Shown here: in pieces, positions 1 through 7,862 of the stretch
How positions within the stretch are numbered: the first letter of the stretch is position 1
How the letters are laid out: every line of letters begins with the position of its first letter
Assembly: GCA_903921605.1 (NCBI GenBank)
Contig: CAIXQV010000769.1
Coordinates: 1 to 12,059, forward strand
Reading direction: 5' to 3'
Source of the DNA: an uncultured Planctomycetaceae bacterium
GTDB lineage: Bacteria > Planctomycetota > Planctomycetia > Planctomycetales > Planctomycetaceae
Length of the DNA stretch: 12,059 nt
Program-made: the position numbers and the translations under genes
Notes under the pieces: model-generated
The model's database searches: none
Told to the model about the DNA's origin: nothing
The model's input: only the letters and a program-made list of their open reading frames with translations

Positions 1-1714
1 CGATATTTCTGTTATTCACGCTCAGCGACAGCAGCGGACCGGACGTAGTAAACGTGCGACCTCGACGAATTCCATCAATCCACTTTTCATAAGCGAATTC
101 GCCGTCGATCTTCACGTAAGCACGAGCACAACCAGCGACACGGGCTGGATGATCGCTGCCATTGGTCAGTGGCAACTGGAAGCCACAATCGAGCAGGCGG
201 TAGTAATCATCCGGCTCAATTTGATCGAGCGAATCTGTCAGGCCATGGACGGCGTTCAGAGGCAGCTCATGATTGGCCCCGACTCCGTGGGCCTCGATAC
301 TGATCCCGCCCTGTTCCCGCGCCTGTAGAATGGCGGTCCTGTTGATCGGGTAGTCCAGTGAATCATCGCCGGCAATTTGCGGTCCGGTCCCAATGGGCAG
401 CACCAGCCACTTCAGGTTCAGGAAACACAGGTGCCCATAGAGATTCTGATTGCGATACTCTTCCGCCATCTCAATGTGATAATCATCACTGCAGAAGTTT
501 CTGATCGGCCCCATCGGAGCTTGCGAAGGCTTTACGAAGGCGTCGACAGTCGTGCGATGCAGCAGCGTCAAGTTGTTGACGACTCGCAGATCTTCTGCCT
601 TCTGCACCAGTGATAAATGCTCAAGCGGCAAATCGACATTCCATGCATTCGTGACCCAGTGAATATGCGTGTCGCCGCTGATCCAGCCCTGAGATTTCAT
701 ATCCACAAAGCGACGCGATGACAGAGTGAGCTCCCGAGTCTCTCCGGCGGCCAGATCAATTGATTCGCTTGCCAGCGAATGTTCAAAGCCGCGTTCCAGA
801 GTCACGATCGTTGGTCCCGGCGGAACATCGATTTCGAACGTTCCATCTGCGTAGAAGAAAGGCAAGCCATACGAACGAGGCACCGTGGACAGCAGGACTG
901 GCTTCTCCAGAAACGACTTGTTGGCGGCAAACGGTCCGGCGTGACGGTATTGATGATCACTTCCTTTAACCCACACACGTCCCGGCGTTACTTTGCCGAG
1001 ATCACCATCGAACAGTCGGCCACGAAGCTTTGCGGGTTCGGCAATCTGAATGGGAAGCGAAAAATCGTGAGTCACTGCACCTGCGTTTGTTTCTGCTGTG
1101 ACAGTCACCTTCACAACTGGCAAATCGGCTGTGAGCATCAATGGAAACCACAGTAATTTTCCGGGCAGCACAGTCCAGGGCACTGCGTTCTGATTCTGTC
1201 CTCCAATGGCCAGCGTCAAGTTCGCCGCTTCCGAATCGGTGTTGAGGACCTCCACAATCACAACTCGAGAAAGTCCCCTGGCAACTTCAATCGCGGGGAC
1301 ATCCATCGCGGATTCGAGTCCCGACTTCGACCATTCCAACGAAACCACACGATGCTGTTCTCGCAGCTTTGCCTGCAGCGATATTCGCTCTGCCACAAGT
1401 GTCTTTAGTGAAGGAGCCTGAGGGAGTTGTGTGGCCGTCTGCAACTCCGCCAATGCCTGCTGAATCGTCTCCCGCTGCAACGGCGACGGACAGCGAGTCG
1501 CGAGCCAGCTCAGAGACTCAAACTGAAAGTACGCTACTTGCCGATCCGCTTCGGAAACCGGATCGGCAGGACCTTGCTCCTGAGCGTTACCGACCTGCAC
1601 AGCCGCAGCTACTACTCCTCGAGATTCGGGTGGATGAGCCCACGCCTTCTCTGTTGCTGATGTCACAATCAGTCCAGCTAAGAAGGTCACCGAGACAACA
1701 TGAAACACTTTCAT
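1..1714 (-). CDS. CehA/McbA-type PHP metallohydrolase, exported; 3' end cut by window edge
   Basis: I translated this minus-strand frame by hand. It is open for 571 codons from ATG 1714 to the left edge, so the C-terminus is missing. Residues 1-26 form a Sec-type signal peptide (MKVFHVVSVTFLAGLIVTSA...AWA). Residues of about 60-340 look like a helical segment followed by beta-sandwich or carboxypeptidase-regulatory-like modules. The catalytic part begins with GDTHIH (D348, H350, H352), the DxHxH motif of PHP-superfamily metal hydrolases. It continues with AEEYRNQNLYGH (E419, H428), EAHG (E474, H476) and NGSDHPAR (D521, H522), followed by a GRTFTTSGP segment typical of CehA/McbA proteins. Family members hydrolyse ester or carbamate bonds, but the substrate here is unknown. 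GGGAAG lies 7 bases before the ATG, and the ATG overlaps the DUF1501-B stop as ATGA, which suggests translational coupling. The family call is firm; the reaction is not. Confidence 0.85.
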   Translation of the reverse strand, partial: MKVFHVVSVTFLAGLIVTSATEKAWAHPPESRGVVAAAVQVGNAQEQGPADPVSEADRQVAYFQFESLSWLATRCPSPLQRETIQQALAELQTATQLPQAPSLKTLVAERISLQAKLREQHRVVSLEWSKSGLESAMDVPAIEVARGLSRVVIVEVLNTDSEAANLTLAIGGQNQNAVPWTVLPGKLLWFPLMLTADLPVVKVTVTAETNAGAVTHDFSLPIQIAEPAKLRGRLFDGDLGKVTPGRVWVKGSDHQYRHAGPFAANKSFLEKPVLLSTVPRSYGLPFFYADGTFEIDVPPGPTIVTLERGFEHSLASESIDLAAGETRELTLSSRRFVDMKSQGWISGDTHIHWVTNAWNVDLPLEHLSLVQKAEDLRVVNNLTLLHRTTVDAFVKPSQAPMGPIRNFCSDDYHIEMAEEYRNQNLYGHLCFLNLKWLVLPIGTGPQIAGDDSLDYPINRTAILQAREQGGISIEAHGVGANHELPLNAVHGLTDSLDQIEPDDYYRLLDCGFQLPLTNGSDHPARVAGCARAYVKIDGEFAYEKWIDGIRRGRTFTTSGPLLSLSVNNRNI

Positions 1715-3153
1715 GAAATGACTTCCCTGACGACATGACCAAACACGTCCGTCAGTCGTCGATCGCGACCTTCGAAGTGATAGGTCAGACGTTCGTGATC
1801 AAAACCCAGTAAGGCCAGCATCGTGGCGTGCAGATCATGCACGTGGACTTTTCGTTCCACCGCACGGAAACCCAGTTCGTCTGTGGCTCCGATGGCCTGG
1901 CCGCCTTTGACGCCGCCTCCGGCCATCCAGGCGCTAAAGCCATACGGACTGTGATCGCGACCGTTGGATCCCTGCATGACCGGCGTTCGACCAAACTCAC
2001 CAGCCCAGACAACCAGAGTACTCTCCAGCAAGCCTCGTTGCTTCAGATCGGTCAACAAGGCCGCAACGGGTTGATCGGTCCGATCAGCGTTCGCTTTGTG
2101 GTTCGCAGCACACTCCCCGTGACCATCCCAGTCATTGTTGAACATCTGGACGTATCGCACGCCTCTTTCCGCCATGCGTCGTGCCAGCAGGCACATGCGT
2201 CCAAACTTTGCCGTCGGTTCTTTATCGACGCCATACAATTCTCGAGTCGCCGCGGTTTCATCGTCGATGCGTATCAAGTCGGGTGCTGCCGTCTGCATGC
2301 GGAACGCCAGTTCGTAGTTCGCCAGCTGAGCGGCCAGACGAGTATCTTCCGGGCGCGCCGAAGCAAATCGTTCGTTCCACCGGTTCAGTACATCGAGCAT
2401 CTGCCGCTGCTGACCAGGTGCTCCGGCTGCTACCAGGTTGGAGATGGGTGTCCCCTCCGTTCGCAACACGGTCCCCTGATAGATCGCAGGAAGAAATCCG
2501 CTTCCATAACTGACCGCAGGCCCGGGGCGAAATCCTCCGTCCGTCATCGTGATGTAGGCCGGCAGGTTGTCCGTCATGCTGCCAAGCCCATAAGTCACCC
2601 AGGCTCCCATACTGGGATGACCGAGCAACGACGATCCCGTATTCACAACCGCCGATGCAGGACCATGGATGAAAGAATCATGGTGGCACGAACGAATCAC
2701 TGCCAGATCATCGGCATGCTTCGACAACTGCGGGAACAACGATGAGATCTCTAATCCGGACTGACCGTGCTTCTGAAATTCGAACTGCGAAGCCATCAGC
2801 TTGCCGTCACTGGCTTTCATAAACTGCAGAGCCAGTCCTTCCGTTCGAAAACTCTCCGGGATTGGCTGACCGTTGTACTTGATCAATGCCGGCTTTGGAT
2901 CGAACGTCTCCAGCTGGCTCGGACCTCCCGCGCAGAAAATGAAGATCACTCGCTTCGCTTTCGCGGGAAAATGGGGCTCACGAGCAGCCAGCGGGGTCTT
3001 TGAGTCCTGTTCGCCGGCCGCTGCATCCTGTGCAATCAGTGAACCCAGAACTGAGGCCCCAAACCCAAAGGCTGATGTCCTCAAATAGTCGCGACGATTG
3101 AGGATCGGCAGAAATCGTTGACAGTGAGTTTTGTTCAGAGAATCAGTCCACAT
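1711..3153 (-). CDS. DUF1501 family protein (DUF1501-B), Tat-exported
   Basis: This encodes 480 residues, usual for the family. DUF1501 proteins belong to the alkaline phosphatase/sulfatase-like superfamily, and their reaction is not established. The N-terminus carries a twin-arginine leader (NRRDYLR, residues 19-25, then a weakly hydrophobic stretch to about 45), indicating folded export. Family landmarks are FIFCAGGPSQLETFDPKP (71-88), DWDGHGE (341-347), GEFGRTP (385-391), GRDHSPYGF (398-406) and the DLHATML...DHERL end (440-455). The start was chosen at ATG 3153 because AGGAG lies 7 bases upstream. The longer reading from 3183 would need a TTG start without that support. The chosen ATG overlaps the PSCyt-B stop by 11 bases. 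Compared with DUF1501-A, the first motif reads GGPSQLE rather than GGVSHVD, so the two copies may differ in metal or substrate binding. Confidence 0.92.
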   Translation of the reverse strand: MWTDSLNKTHCQRFLPILNRRDYLRTSAFGFGASVLGSLIAQDAAAGEQDSKTPLAAREPHFPAKAKRVIFIFCAGGPSQLETFDPKPALIKYNGQPIPESFRTEGLALQFMKASDGKLMASQFEFQKHGQSGLEISSLFPQLSKHADDLAVIRSCHHDSFIHGPASAVVNTGSSLLGHPSMGAWVTYGLGSMTDNLPAYITMTDGGFRPGPAVSYGSGFLPAIYQGTVLRTEGTPISNLVAAGAPGQQRQMLDVLNRWNERFASARPEDTRLAAQLANYELAFRMQTAAPDLIRIDDETAATRELYGVDKEPTAKFGRMCLLARRMAERGVRYVQMFNNDWDGHGECAANHKANADRTDQPVAALLTDLKQRGLLESTLVVWAGEFGRTPVMQGSNGRDHSPYGFSAWMAGGGVKGGQAIGATDELGFRAVERKVHVHDLHATMLALLGFDHERLTYHFEGRDRRLTDVFGHVVREVIS

Positions 3154-6100
3154 ACGCAAACTCCTGCATGTTGAACAGGGCAAGGCAGAGCAGTGACATG
3201 GACGTTACTGGATCCGTCGCCGAGAGGGACTTCAGCAGTTCCTCGGCTTCCGCTTTCTCGTCCTTCGTTGGCAATCGGCCCAGCGCCAGTTTCCAGGCTC
3301 GGTCAACTTGTGACATATCATCGCCTGATCGTCGGACGCGAATCGCGTTTGTCAGAGGCTGCCCGCCATTGGCAATTGATTCACTGTACTGCCAGCCCAG
3401 CGGCGTGGGATTCGCATTGAGCGAGAAATCCGCTGCGATATCTCGCAGGCCCTGCGGCGTGACAAAGCTGAGCTGCACAGCTACGAAATCGCCTTCCAGA
3501 ATCTCCAGACGGAACATATCACCGGGCATCGCCACACACTTCAGGGCCGCATCACCGCCGGAGCCGGTATTCAGTTGCAGCGGAGAAGCCGATGTTCCGC
3601 ACTGATCATCCACAGTTCCTTCGCTCAGAAGCTTGTTGTTGTGCCACAGCTTCCACTGACCACTTCGTCCCAGTCTTCGAATGTTCCAGAGCCCGCCACG
3701 AATTTCCACCGGCCAGCCACTGTTGCCCGACACATCTGTCGCCGCGGGAGCTTTCCACACGACGCTGGTCATACCATGAGTCATCACGGTGCCAACAGGA
3801 TCATCATGTGCGTCAGTAGAATTGCCGTTGTCTTCTCGCAGAGCCCAGCCGGCGTGAATCCCTGACTTGTTGCCTGCCCAGCCCGACTGCCCCGAGCCGA
3901 AATCCGGAATATTCCAGTCGGCGTTCAACTCATTCCTGAGTCGCGCTGCAAACGCCTGAGACTGACGAACGGCCGTCGGGTTATTCATCATCCACAAGGC
4001 CTGAGGGGCCACGGTGGTCACATCGCGCGCCGGAGCACTGACTGCATTCACCGGCAAATCAAACACATCAAACATTGGGAAGCGATAATTGCGTCGCTGT
4101 AGAATGTACAGGCCTCGTCGAGTATGTTCAGCCGGATCCGCAGAGACAATCCAGTAACCGGGAGCCCCGGCTTCAGGTTCAAGCGGCGGCACGACCGGGC
4201 GACCACCCATCTTCAGGTTCAGAGTCCCGGCCACGGAATGGATCGAATCCCAAAGCACTTCTGCTTCAAGACGTCGCCGATTCATCTTCCAGAAATGACG
4301 GTTCTGCGGGTCGATGGAGGCGTTCTCTTCCGATGTGGCGACGCTGTGCATTTGATACGTCGACGACAGCATCATCGTGCGGTGCATCTGCTTGATGCTC
4401 CAGCCGCTCTTCATGAACTGGCCAGCAAGCCAGTCGAGCAACTCCGGATGAGTCGGTCTTTCGCCCATTTGCCCGAAGTCATTCAGGCTGCCCACGAGAC
4501 CTCGTCCGAAGTGTCCGTGCCAGATGCGATTCACCATCACGCGTGCAGTCAACGGATGTTTCGGGCTGGTCAGCCACTGAGCCAGAGCGGCACGATTCTT
4601 CAAATGCCCCGGCATCGATTCCTGCCAGCCACTAGCCCGCTTCAGAGCCTCCGGCAAGCCCGGCGCCACGGCGTCACGTGGACGCGAAAGTTCACCGCGA
4701 TTCAGAAGATAGACGGGCGCAATCAGCTCGGGACGTTCATGCCCGAGCACACTGACGGTCGGCGTCTCCATCAGGCCGACGAGCGGAACTCCCAGAGCTG
4801 TATTCTCGGGCAACGCCAGCACGTTGTTGGCAATCGCGTTGAGCAGATTCTGTCGTTCGGTCTGTTCTTCCGCAGACAGTGCTTTTCCTGCCATTCGTGC
4901 ATCGAACATTTGCAGAGCGCGGCGGGATTCTTCGACCGCCAGTATCCGTGGATAATGCTGCTTGAAGTCCGTGATCCCCATCGCATCAATGATCGGATAC
5001 TCAATCTCCCGACTGGCCGAGAAGATCGCCTGCAAGGCGTAGTAGTCCTGCTGCGTGATCGGATCAAACTTGTGATCATGGCAGCGAGCACAGCTGAAAG
5101 TCAGCCCCATAAACGCCGCGCCGGTCGTGTCGACCCAGTCCGAATACGTCTCGTAACGGATCTTCTTGCCGTCCATATTGGATTCGTGAACCTGAGGCCC
5201 CAGCGTGTAAAGACCGGTGCCTGTCCATGCTTCCAGGTGTCGCACTTTCTCCGGCGCGATCGTGTAATTGCCATTCAGAGTAATGTCGTCCGGCCAGAGT
5301 TCGTCGCCGGCAATCTGTTCCTGCACGAACACATCGTAGGGCTTGTCGTCATTGAATGACTTCACCACATAGTCCCGATAGCGCCAGGCGTTGCGATAGT
5401 AAACGTCGGTCTCAAAGCCGCCGCTGTCGGCGTAACGAGCAACATCCAACCAGTGACGCCCCCAGCGCTCGCCATACTGCGGAGATGCCAGCAGCTGGTC
5501 GATCAGACGAGCCCATGCGTCCTGCGTCGGCTCCCGCTCAAAGGCTGCAACCTGCTCCGGAGTCGGAGGCAGGCCAATCAGATCAAAGTACGCACGTCGA
5601 ACAAGGGTTCTCGCATCGGCTCGTGGCGATGGTTTCAGTCCGTTCGTATCAAGCTGAGCCAGAATGAACGCATCAACCGGAGTTCGAACCCAGTCCGGCT
5701 GACTGACGGCCGGTGGATCCAGGTCCCTAACAGGCTGAAAGGACCAGAACGTCCGCGGATCGGAGACGACATGCTTCGACGACGCCTCGGCGGTTTCTCG
5801 AGGATCCACCGCGCCTTCTCGAATCCACTTTTCGATCGCTGCGATGTCGGCATCGCTGAGCTTTTCTTCCGGCATTTGCAGATTCGGATCGGCATGCTTC
5901 ACCGCAAGCAGAAGTATCGAATTTTCAGGATCACCCGGCACAATCGCCGGACCACGATCGCCGCCCTTCATCCATCCCGGCCGCGAGTCCAGACGAAGCC
6001 CGGATTCCTGACGATCCGGACCATGACATTCGATGCAGTGAGCAATCAGCAGCGGTCTGATGGCTGATTCAAAATGATCCGTCGGCGATTCTTCCTGCCC

Positions 6101-6307
6101 AAAGGTCACGTGACAGCAGCACAACAGATAACAAACAGCGGCGAACTGAGTAACTCTGGCGACAACAGGCAGAAGTGTTCGTATGCAGCCGACCTTCTCT
6201 CTCACCGGACCGATCCAAATGCTGTTAAGTTTCAGGCTCATCGTCGAAGTCCGGTGTTCTCGATTGCCAACATTAATGGCAGAGGATTCGGAGTGACGTC
6301 CCTTCAC
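3143..6307 (-). CDS. Planctomycete cytochrome c / DUF1549 / DUF1553 protein (PSCyt-B)
   Basis: This is a large secreted protein of 1054 residues. A hydrophobic export segment lies at about 45-70. It is followed by a c-type haem motif CIECH (91-95), with a candidate axial Met at 145 (LQMPEEKL). DUF1549 spans about 205-435 and contains a second CxxCH, CARCHDHKFDPI (406-417). DUF1553 starts at about 576 (AALAQWLTSPKHPLTARVM) and finishes with VDRAWKLALGRLP (1001-1013) and a short tail. About 200 residues (795-990), rich in Gly, Trp and beta-prone sequence, interrupt DUF1553 and look like an inserted jelly-roll-like module. The GTG start at 6307 overlaps the DUF1501-A stop as GTGA and has AAGGA 9 bases upstream. 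An ATG at 6241 would give a more usual signal-peptide length but has no visible ribosome site. The enzymatic role is unknown; a haem-linked periplasmic function is an inference. Confidence 0.92.
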   Translation of the reverse strand: MKGRHSESSAINVGNREHRTSTMSLKLNSIWIGPVREKVGCIRTLLPVVARVTQFAAVCYLLCCCHVTFGQEESPTDHFESAIRPLLIAHCIECHGPDRQESGLRLDSRPGWMKGGDRGPAIVPGDPENSILLLAVKHADPNLQMPEEKLSDADIAAIEKWIREGAVDPRETAEASSKHVVSDPRTFWSFQPVRDLDPPAVSQPDWVRTPVDAFILAQLDTNGLKPSPRADARTLVRRAYFDLIGLPPTPEQVAAFEREPTQDAWARLIDQLLASPQYGERWGRHWLDVARYADSGGFETDVYYRNAWRYRDYVVKSFNDDKPYDVFVQEQIAGDELWPDDITLNGNYTIAPEKVRHLEAWTGTGLYTLGPQVHESNMDGKKIRYETYSDWVDTTGAAFMGLTFSCARCHDHKFDPITQQDYYALQAIFSASREIEYPIIDAMGITDFKQHYPRILAVEESRRALQMFDARMAGKALSAEEQTERQNLLNAIANNVLALPENTALGVPLVGLMETPTVSVLGHERPELIAPVYLLNRGELSRPRDAVAPGLPEALKRASGWQESMPGHLKNRAALAQWLTSPKHPLTARVMVNRIWHGHFGRGLVGSLNDFGQMGERPTHPELLDWLAGQFMKSGWSIKQMHRTMMLSSTYQMHSVATSEENASIDPQNRHFWKMNRRRLEAEVLWDSIHSVAGTLNLKMGGRPVVPPLEPEAGAPGYWIVSADPAEHTRRGLYILQRRNYRFPMFDVFDLPVNAVSAPARDVTTVAPQALWMMNNPTAVRQSQAFAARLRNELNADWNIPDFGSGQSGWAGNKSGIHAGWALREDNGNSTDAHDDPVGTVMTHGMTSVVWKAPAATDVSGNSGWPVEIRGGLWNIRRLGRSGQWKLWHNNKLLSEGTVDDQCGTSASPLQLNTGSGGDAALKCVAMPGDMFRLEILEGDFVAVQLSFVTPQGLRDIAADFSLNANPTPLGWQYSESIANGGQPLTNAIRVRRSGDDMSQVDRAWKLALGRLPTKDEKAEAEELLKSLSATDPVTSMSLLCLALFNMQEFAYVD

Positions 6308-7701
6308 GACAACACATCCTTCACCACATGCCCGGCAATATCAGTCAGCCGGTAATCTCGCCCGCCGTGACGCCAGGTGAGTCGTTCGTGGTCGATCCCC
6401 ATCAGATGCAGAATCGTGGCGTGAAAGTCATTGACGTGAACAGGCTGCTCGACAGCTCGAATTCCGTGTTCGTCGGTGGCCCCGTGAACATAACCACGCT
6501 TGACTCCCGCGCCGGCCAACCAGGAGGTGAACGCCCAGTTGTGATGTTCTCGCCCAGGAGCATCTGCCGTGTTGTTAAATGGTGTGCGACCGAACTCTGT
6601 GGTCCAGACAACGAGCACATCATCCATCATTCCTCGCTGCTTCAGGTCCTGCAGCAAGCCGGCAATTGGTTGATCGATCTGCGGAGCCAGTCGGCCATGA
6701 TCTGCCATATTTCCATGCGAGTCCCAGTTTCCGCTGGAGCCCGTGTGGATCAATTCCACAAAGCGGACACCACGTTCCACAAGTCGCCGCGCGGCAAGGC
6801 ATTGCCAACCGAAGCCATCGCGAGTTTCCCGATTCATCCCATACAGCCCCAGTGTCTCTTCTGTTTCCTCTGACATATCCAGAGCCGCCGGCATCTCCGT
6901 CTGCATTCCGTGAGCCGTCTCGAAGGCTTTAATCCGAGTCGCCAACTGCGGATCATCAGCCCGCGTCGATCGATGCGATTCGTTGAATGCAGCCAACGCC
7001 GAAAGTTCCAATTCCTGGCGACGTGTCGTGGGCACGCGACGAGCCAGATTGGCAACAGGCTCCGCCCCCGGGAAGACTCTCGTTCCCTGATGAGCACCCG
7101 GCAGAAAATCAGACGCCCAGACTTGTGTTCCGGCGTACGGCATCTGCGGCGCAAAGACCAGAAATGACGGCAGGTTCTGATTCACCGTGCCGAGTCCGTA
7201 GCTCGTCCATGCTCCAATACTCGGTCGAGCAAACGCAAATGAGCCTGTGTGCATTCCCAGTGTGGCGTTGTAATGATTCGAATGGCTGGTGTGCATCGAA
7301 CGAATAAACGAGATGTCATCAGCCTGCTCAGCAATGTGAGGAAACAAGTCGCTGACTTCGATGCCACTCTTTCCTCGCGGCGTAAACTTCCAGTCGGGAC
7401 GTTTCAGAAAGATCTTCTCATAGCCCGGCCTGCTGCGAGTTTCCGGATGGTCGAAGACGACCTCCTTGCCATGATCGGCAAACAATTGAGGCTTATGGTC
7501 AAACGAATCGACGTGTGAGACGCCTCCGCTCATGAAGAGGAAAATCACCGACTTGGCCTTCGCCGGGAAATGCGGTTGTTTCGGAGCCACGGGATTGGCT
7601 GAGTCTGCAGCATCGGCCGCCAGGAGTTCGCTGAGCAATCCCGGCATCAGCATCGAACTGGCTACAGCGGATTTCACGAAATGACGGCGGGGTATTGACA
7701 T
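6304..7701 (-). CDS. DUF1501 family protein (DUF1501-A), Tat-exported
   Basis: This encodes 465 residues, a full-length DUF1501 protein of the alkaline phosphatase/sulfatase-like superfamily whose reaction is not established. The leader MSIPRRHFVKSAVASSMLMPGL holds a clear twin-arginine motif (RRHFVK, residues 5-10). Landmarks are FLFMSGGVSHVDSFDHKP (54-71), NWDSHGNMADHG (325-336), TEFGRTP (368-374), GREHHNWAF (383-391) and NDFHATIL...DHERL (424-441). The His/Asp-rich positions match those expected of a metal-binding site. The ATG at 7701 is the only sensible start, since it places RR at position 5-6, but no Shine-Dalgarno sequence is visible (CCACCTTT precedes it). It follows PSCyt-A after a 161-bp gap and overlaps PSCyt-B by 4 bases. 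It is a paralogue of DUF1501-B but clearly divergent, so this is not a recent duplication. Confidence 0.93.
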   Translation of the reverse strand: MSIPRRHFVKSAVASSMLMPGLLSELLAADAADSANPVAPKQPHFPAKAKSVIFLFMSGGVSHVDSFDHKPQLFADHGKEVVFDHPETRSRPGYEKIFLKRPDWKFTPRGKSGIEVSDLFPHIAEQADDISFIRSMHTSHSNHYNATLGMHTGSFAFARPSIGAWTSYGLGTVNQNLPSFLVFAPQMPYAGTQVWASDFLPGAHQGTRVFPGAEPVANLARRVPTTRRQELELSALAAFNESHRSTRADDPQLATRIKAFETAHGMQTEMPAALDMSEETEETLGLYGMNRETRDGFGWQCLAARRLVERGVRFVELIHTGSSGNWDSHGNMADHGRLAPQIDQPIAGLLQDLKQRGMMDDVLVVWTTEFGRTPFNNTADAPGREHHNWAFTSWLAGAGVKRGYVHGATDEHGIRAVEQPVHVNDFHATILHLMGIDHERLTWRHGGRDYRLTDIAGHVVKDVLS

Positions 7702-7862
7702 AAAGGTGGGCTTATATGGGGTGGGAAATGTCAGGATGATTCTTCATCAGCCGCCGGGCGCTAGCCCCCGGTTGTCGTTCAGGTTTATGGGTGTAAACCG
7801 GACGCTATCGCGTTCAGGCTGATTCAAACAACATCCCGCCGGCATTAGAAAACACAACTCTA
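7702..7862. other. 161-bp intergenic gap inside the operon
   Basis: This is the only sizeable gap between the operon genes. It holds the palindromic repeat described separately (7746-7823) and no open reading frame with a recognisable product. Reading on the minus strand, TATAAG lies about 10 bases before the DUF1501-A start region, but I see no convincing -35 box at normal spacing. An internal promoter is therefore only a possibility. No copy of the TTGTATACAA operator is present here. Confidence 0.6.
7746..7823. repeat. Compound palindromic repeat (REP-like)
   Basis: Two palindromic units lie in a row. Unit 1, CCGGGCGCTAGCCCCCGG (7754-7771), pairs in 8 of 9 positions around a central GCTAGC. 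Unit 2, at 7798-7818 (CCGGACGC, then TATC, then GCGTTCAGG), is an imperfect palindrome that keeps the CCGG and CGCTA pieces. The pair is bounded by inverted ends, ATCAGCC (7746-7752) and GGCTGAT (7817-7823). So the whole 78 bp can fold as one large imperfect hairpin or as two stems. Similar CCGG/GCTAGC elements are, to my knowledge, dispersed in planctomycete genomes. A role in mRNA stability, partial termination or as a mobile miniature element is inference. Confidence 0.7.

Noticed and set aside
1828..2745. Plus-strand open frame of 305 codons opposite DUF1501-B
   Set aside because: It is antisense to conserved DUF1501 motifs and has no domain, leader or ribosome site of its own.
4124..5359. 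Long plus-strand open frame of 411 codons opposite PSCyt-B
   Set aside because: It lies wholly antisense to a well-supported gene, has a low-complexity Arg/His/Gln-rich composition with no recognisable motif, and is an expected shadow at this GC content.
7746..7823. The palindromic repeat as a CRISPR array or rho-independent terminator
   Set aside because: There are only two unequal units and no regular spacers, which excludes CRISPR. No T-run follows the stems on the minus strand, so a classical terminator is not supported.
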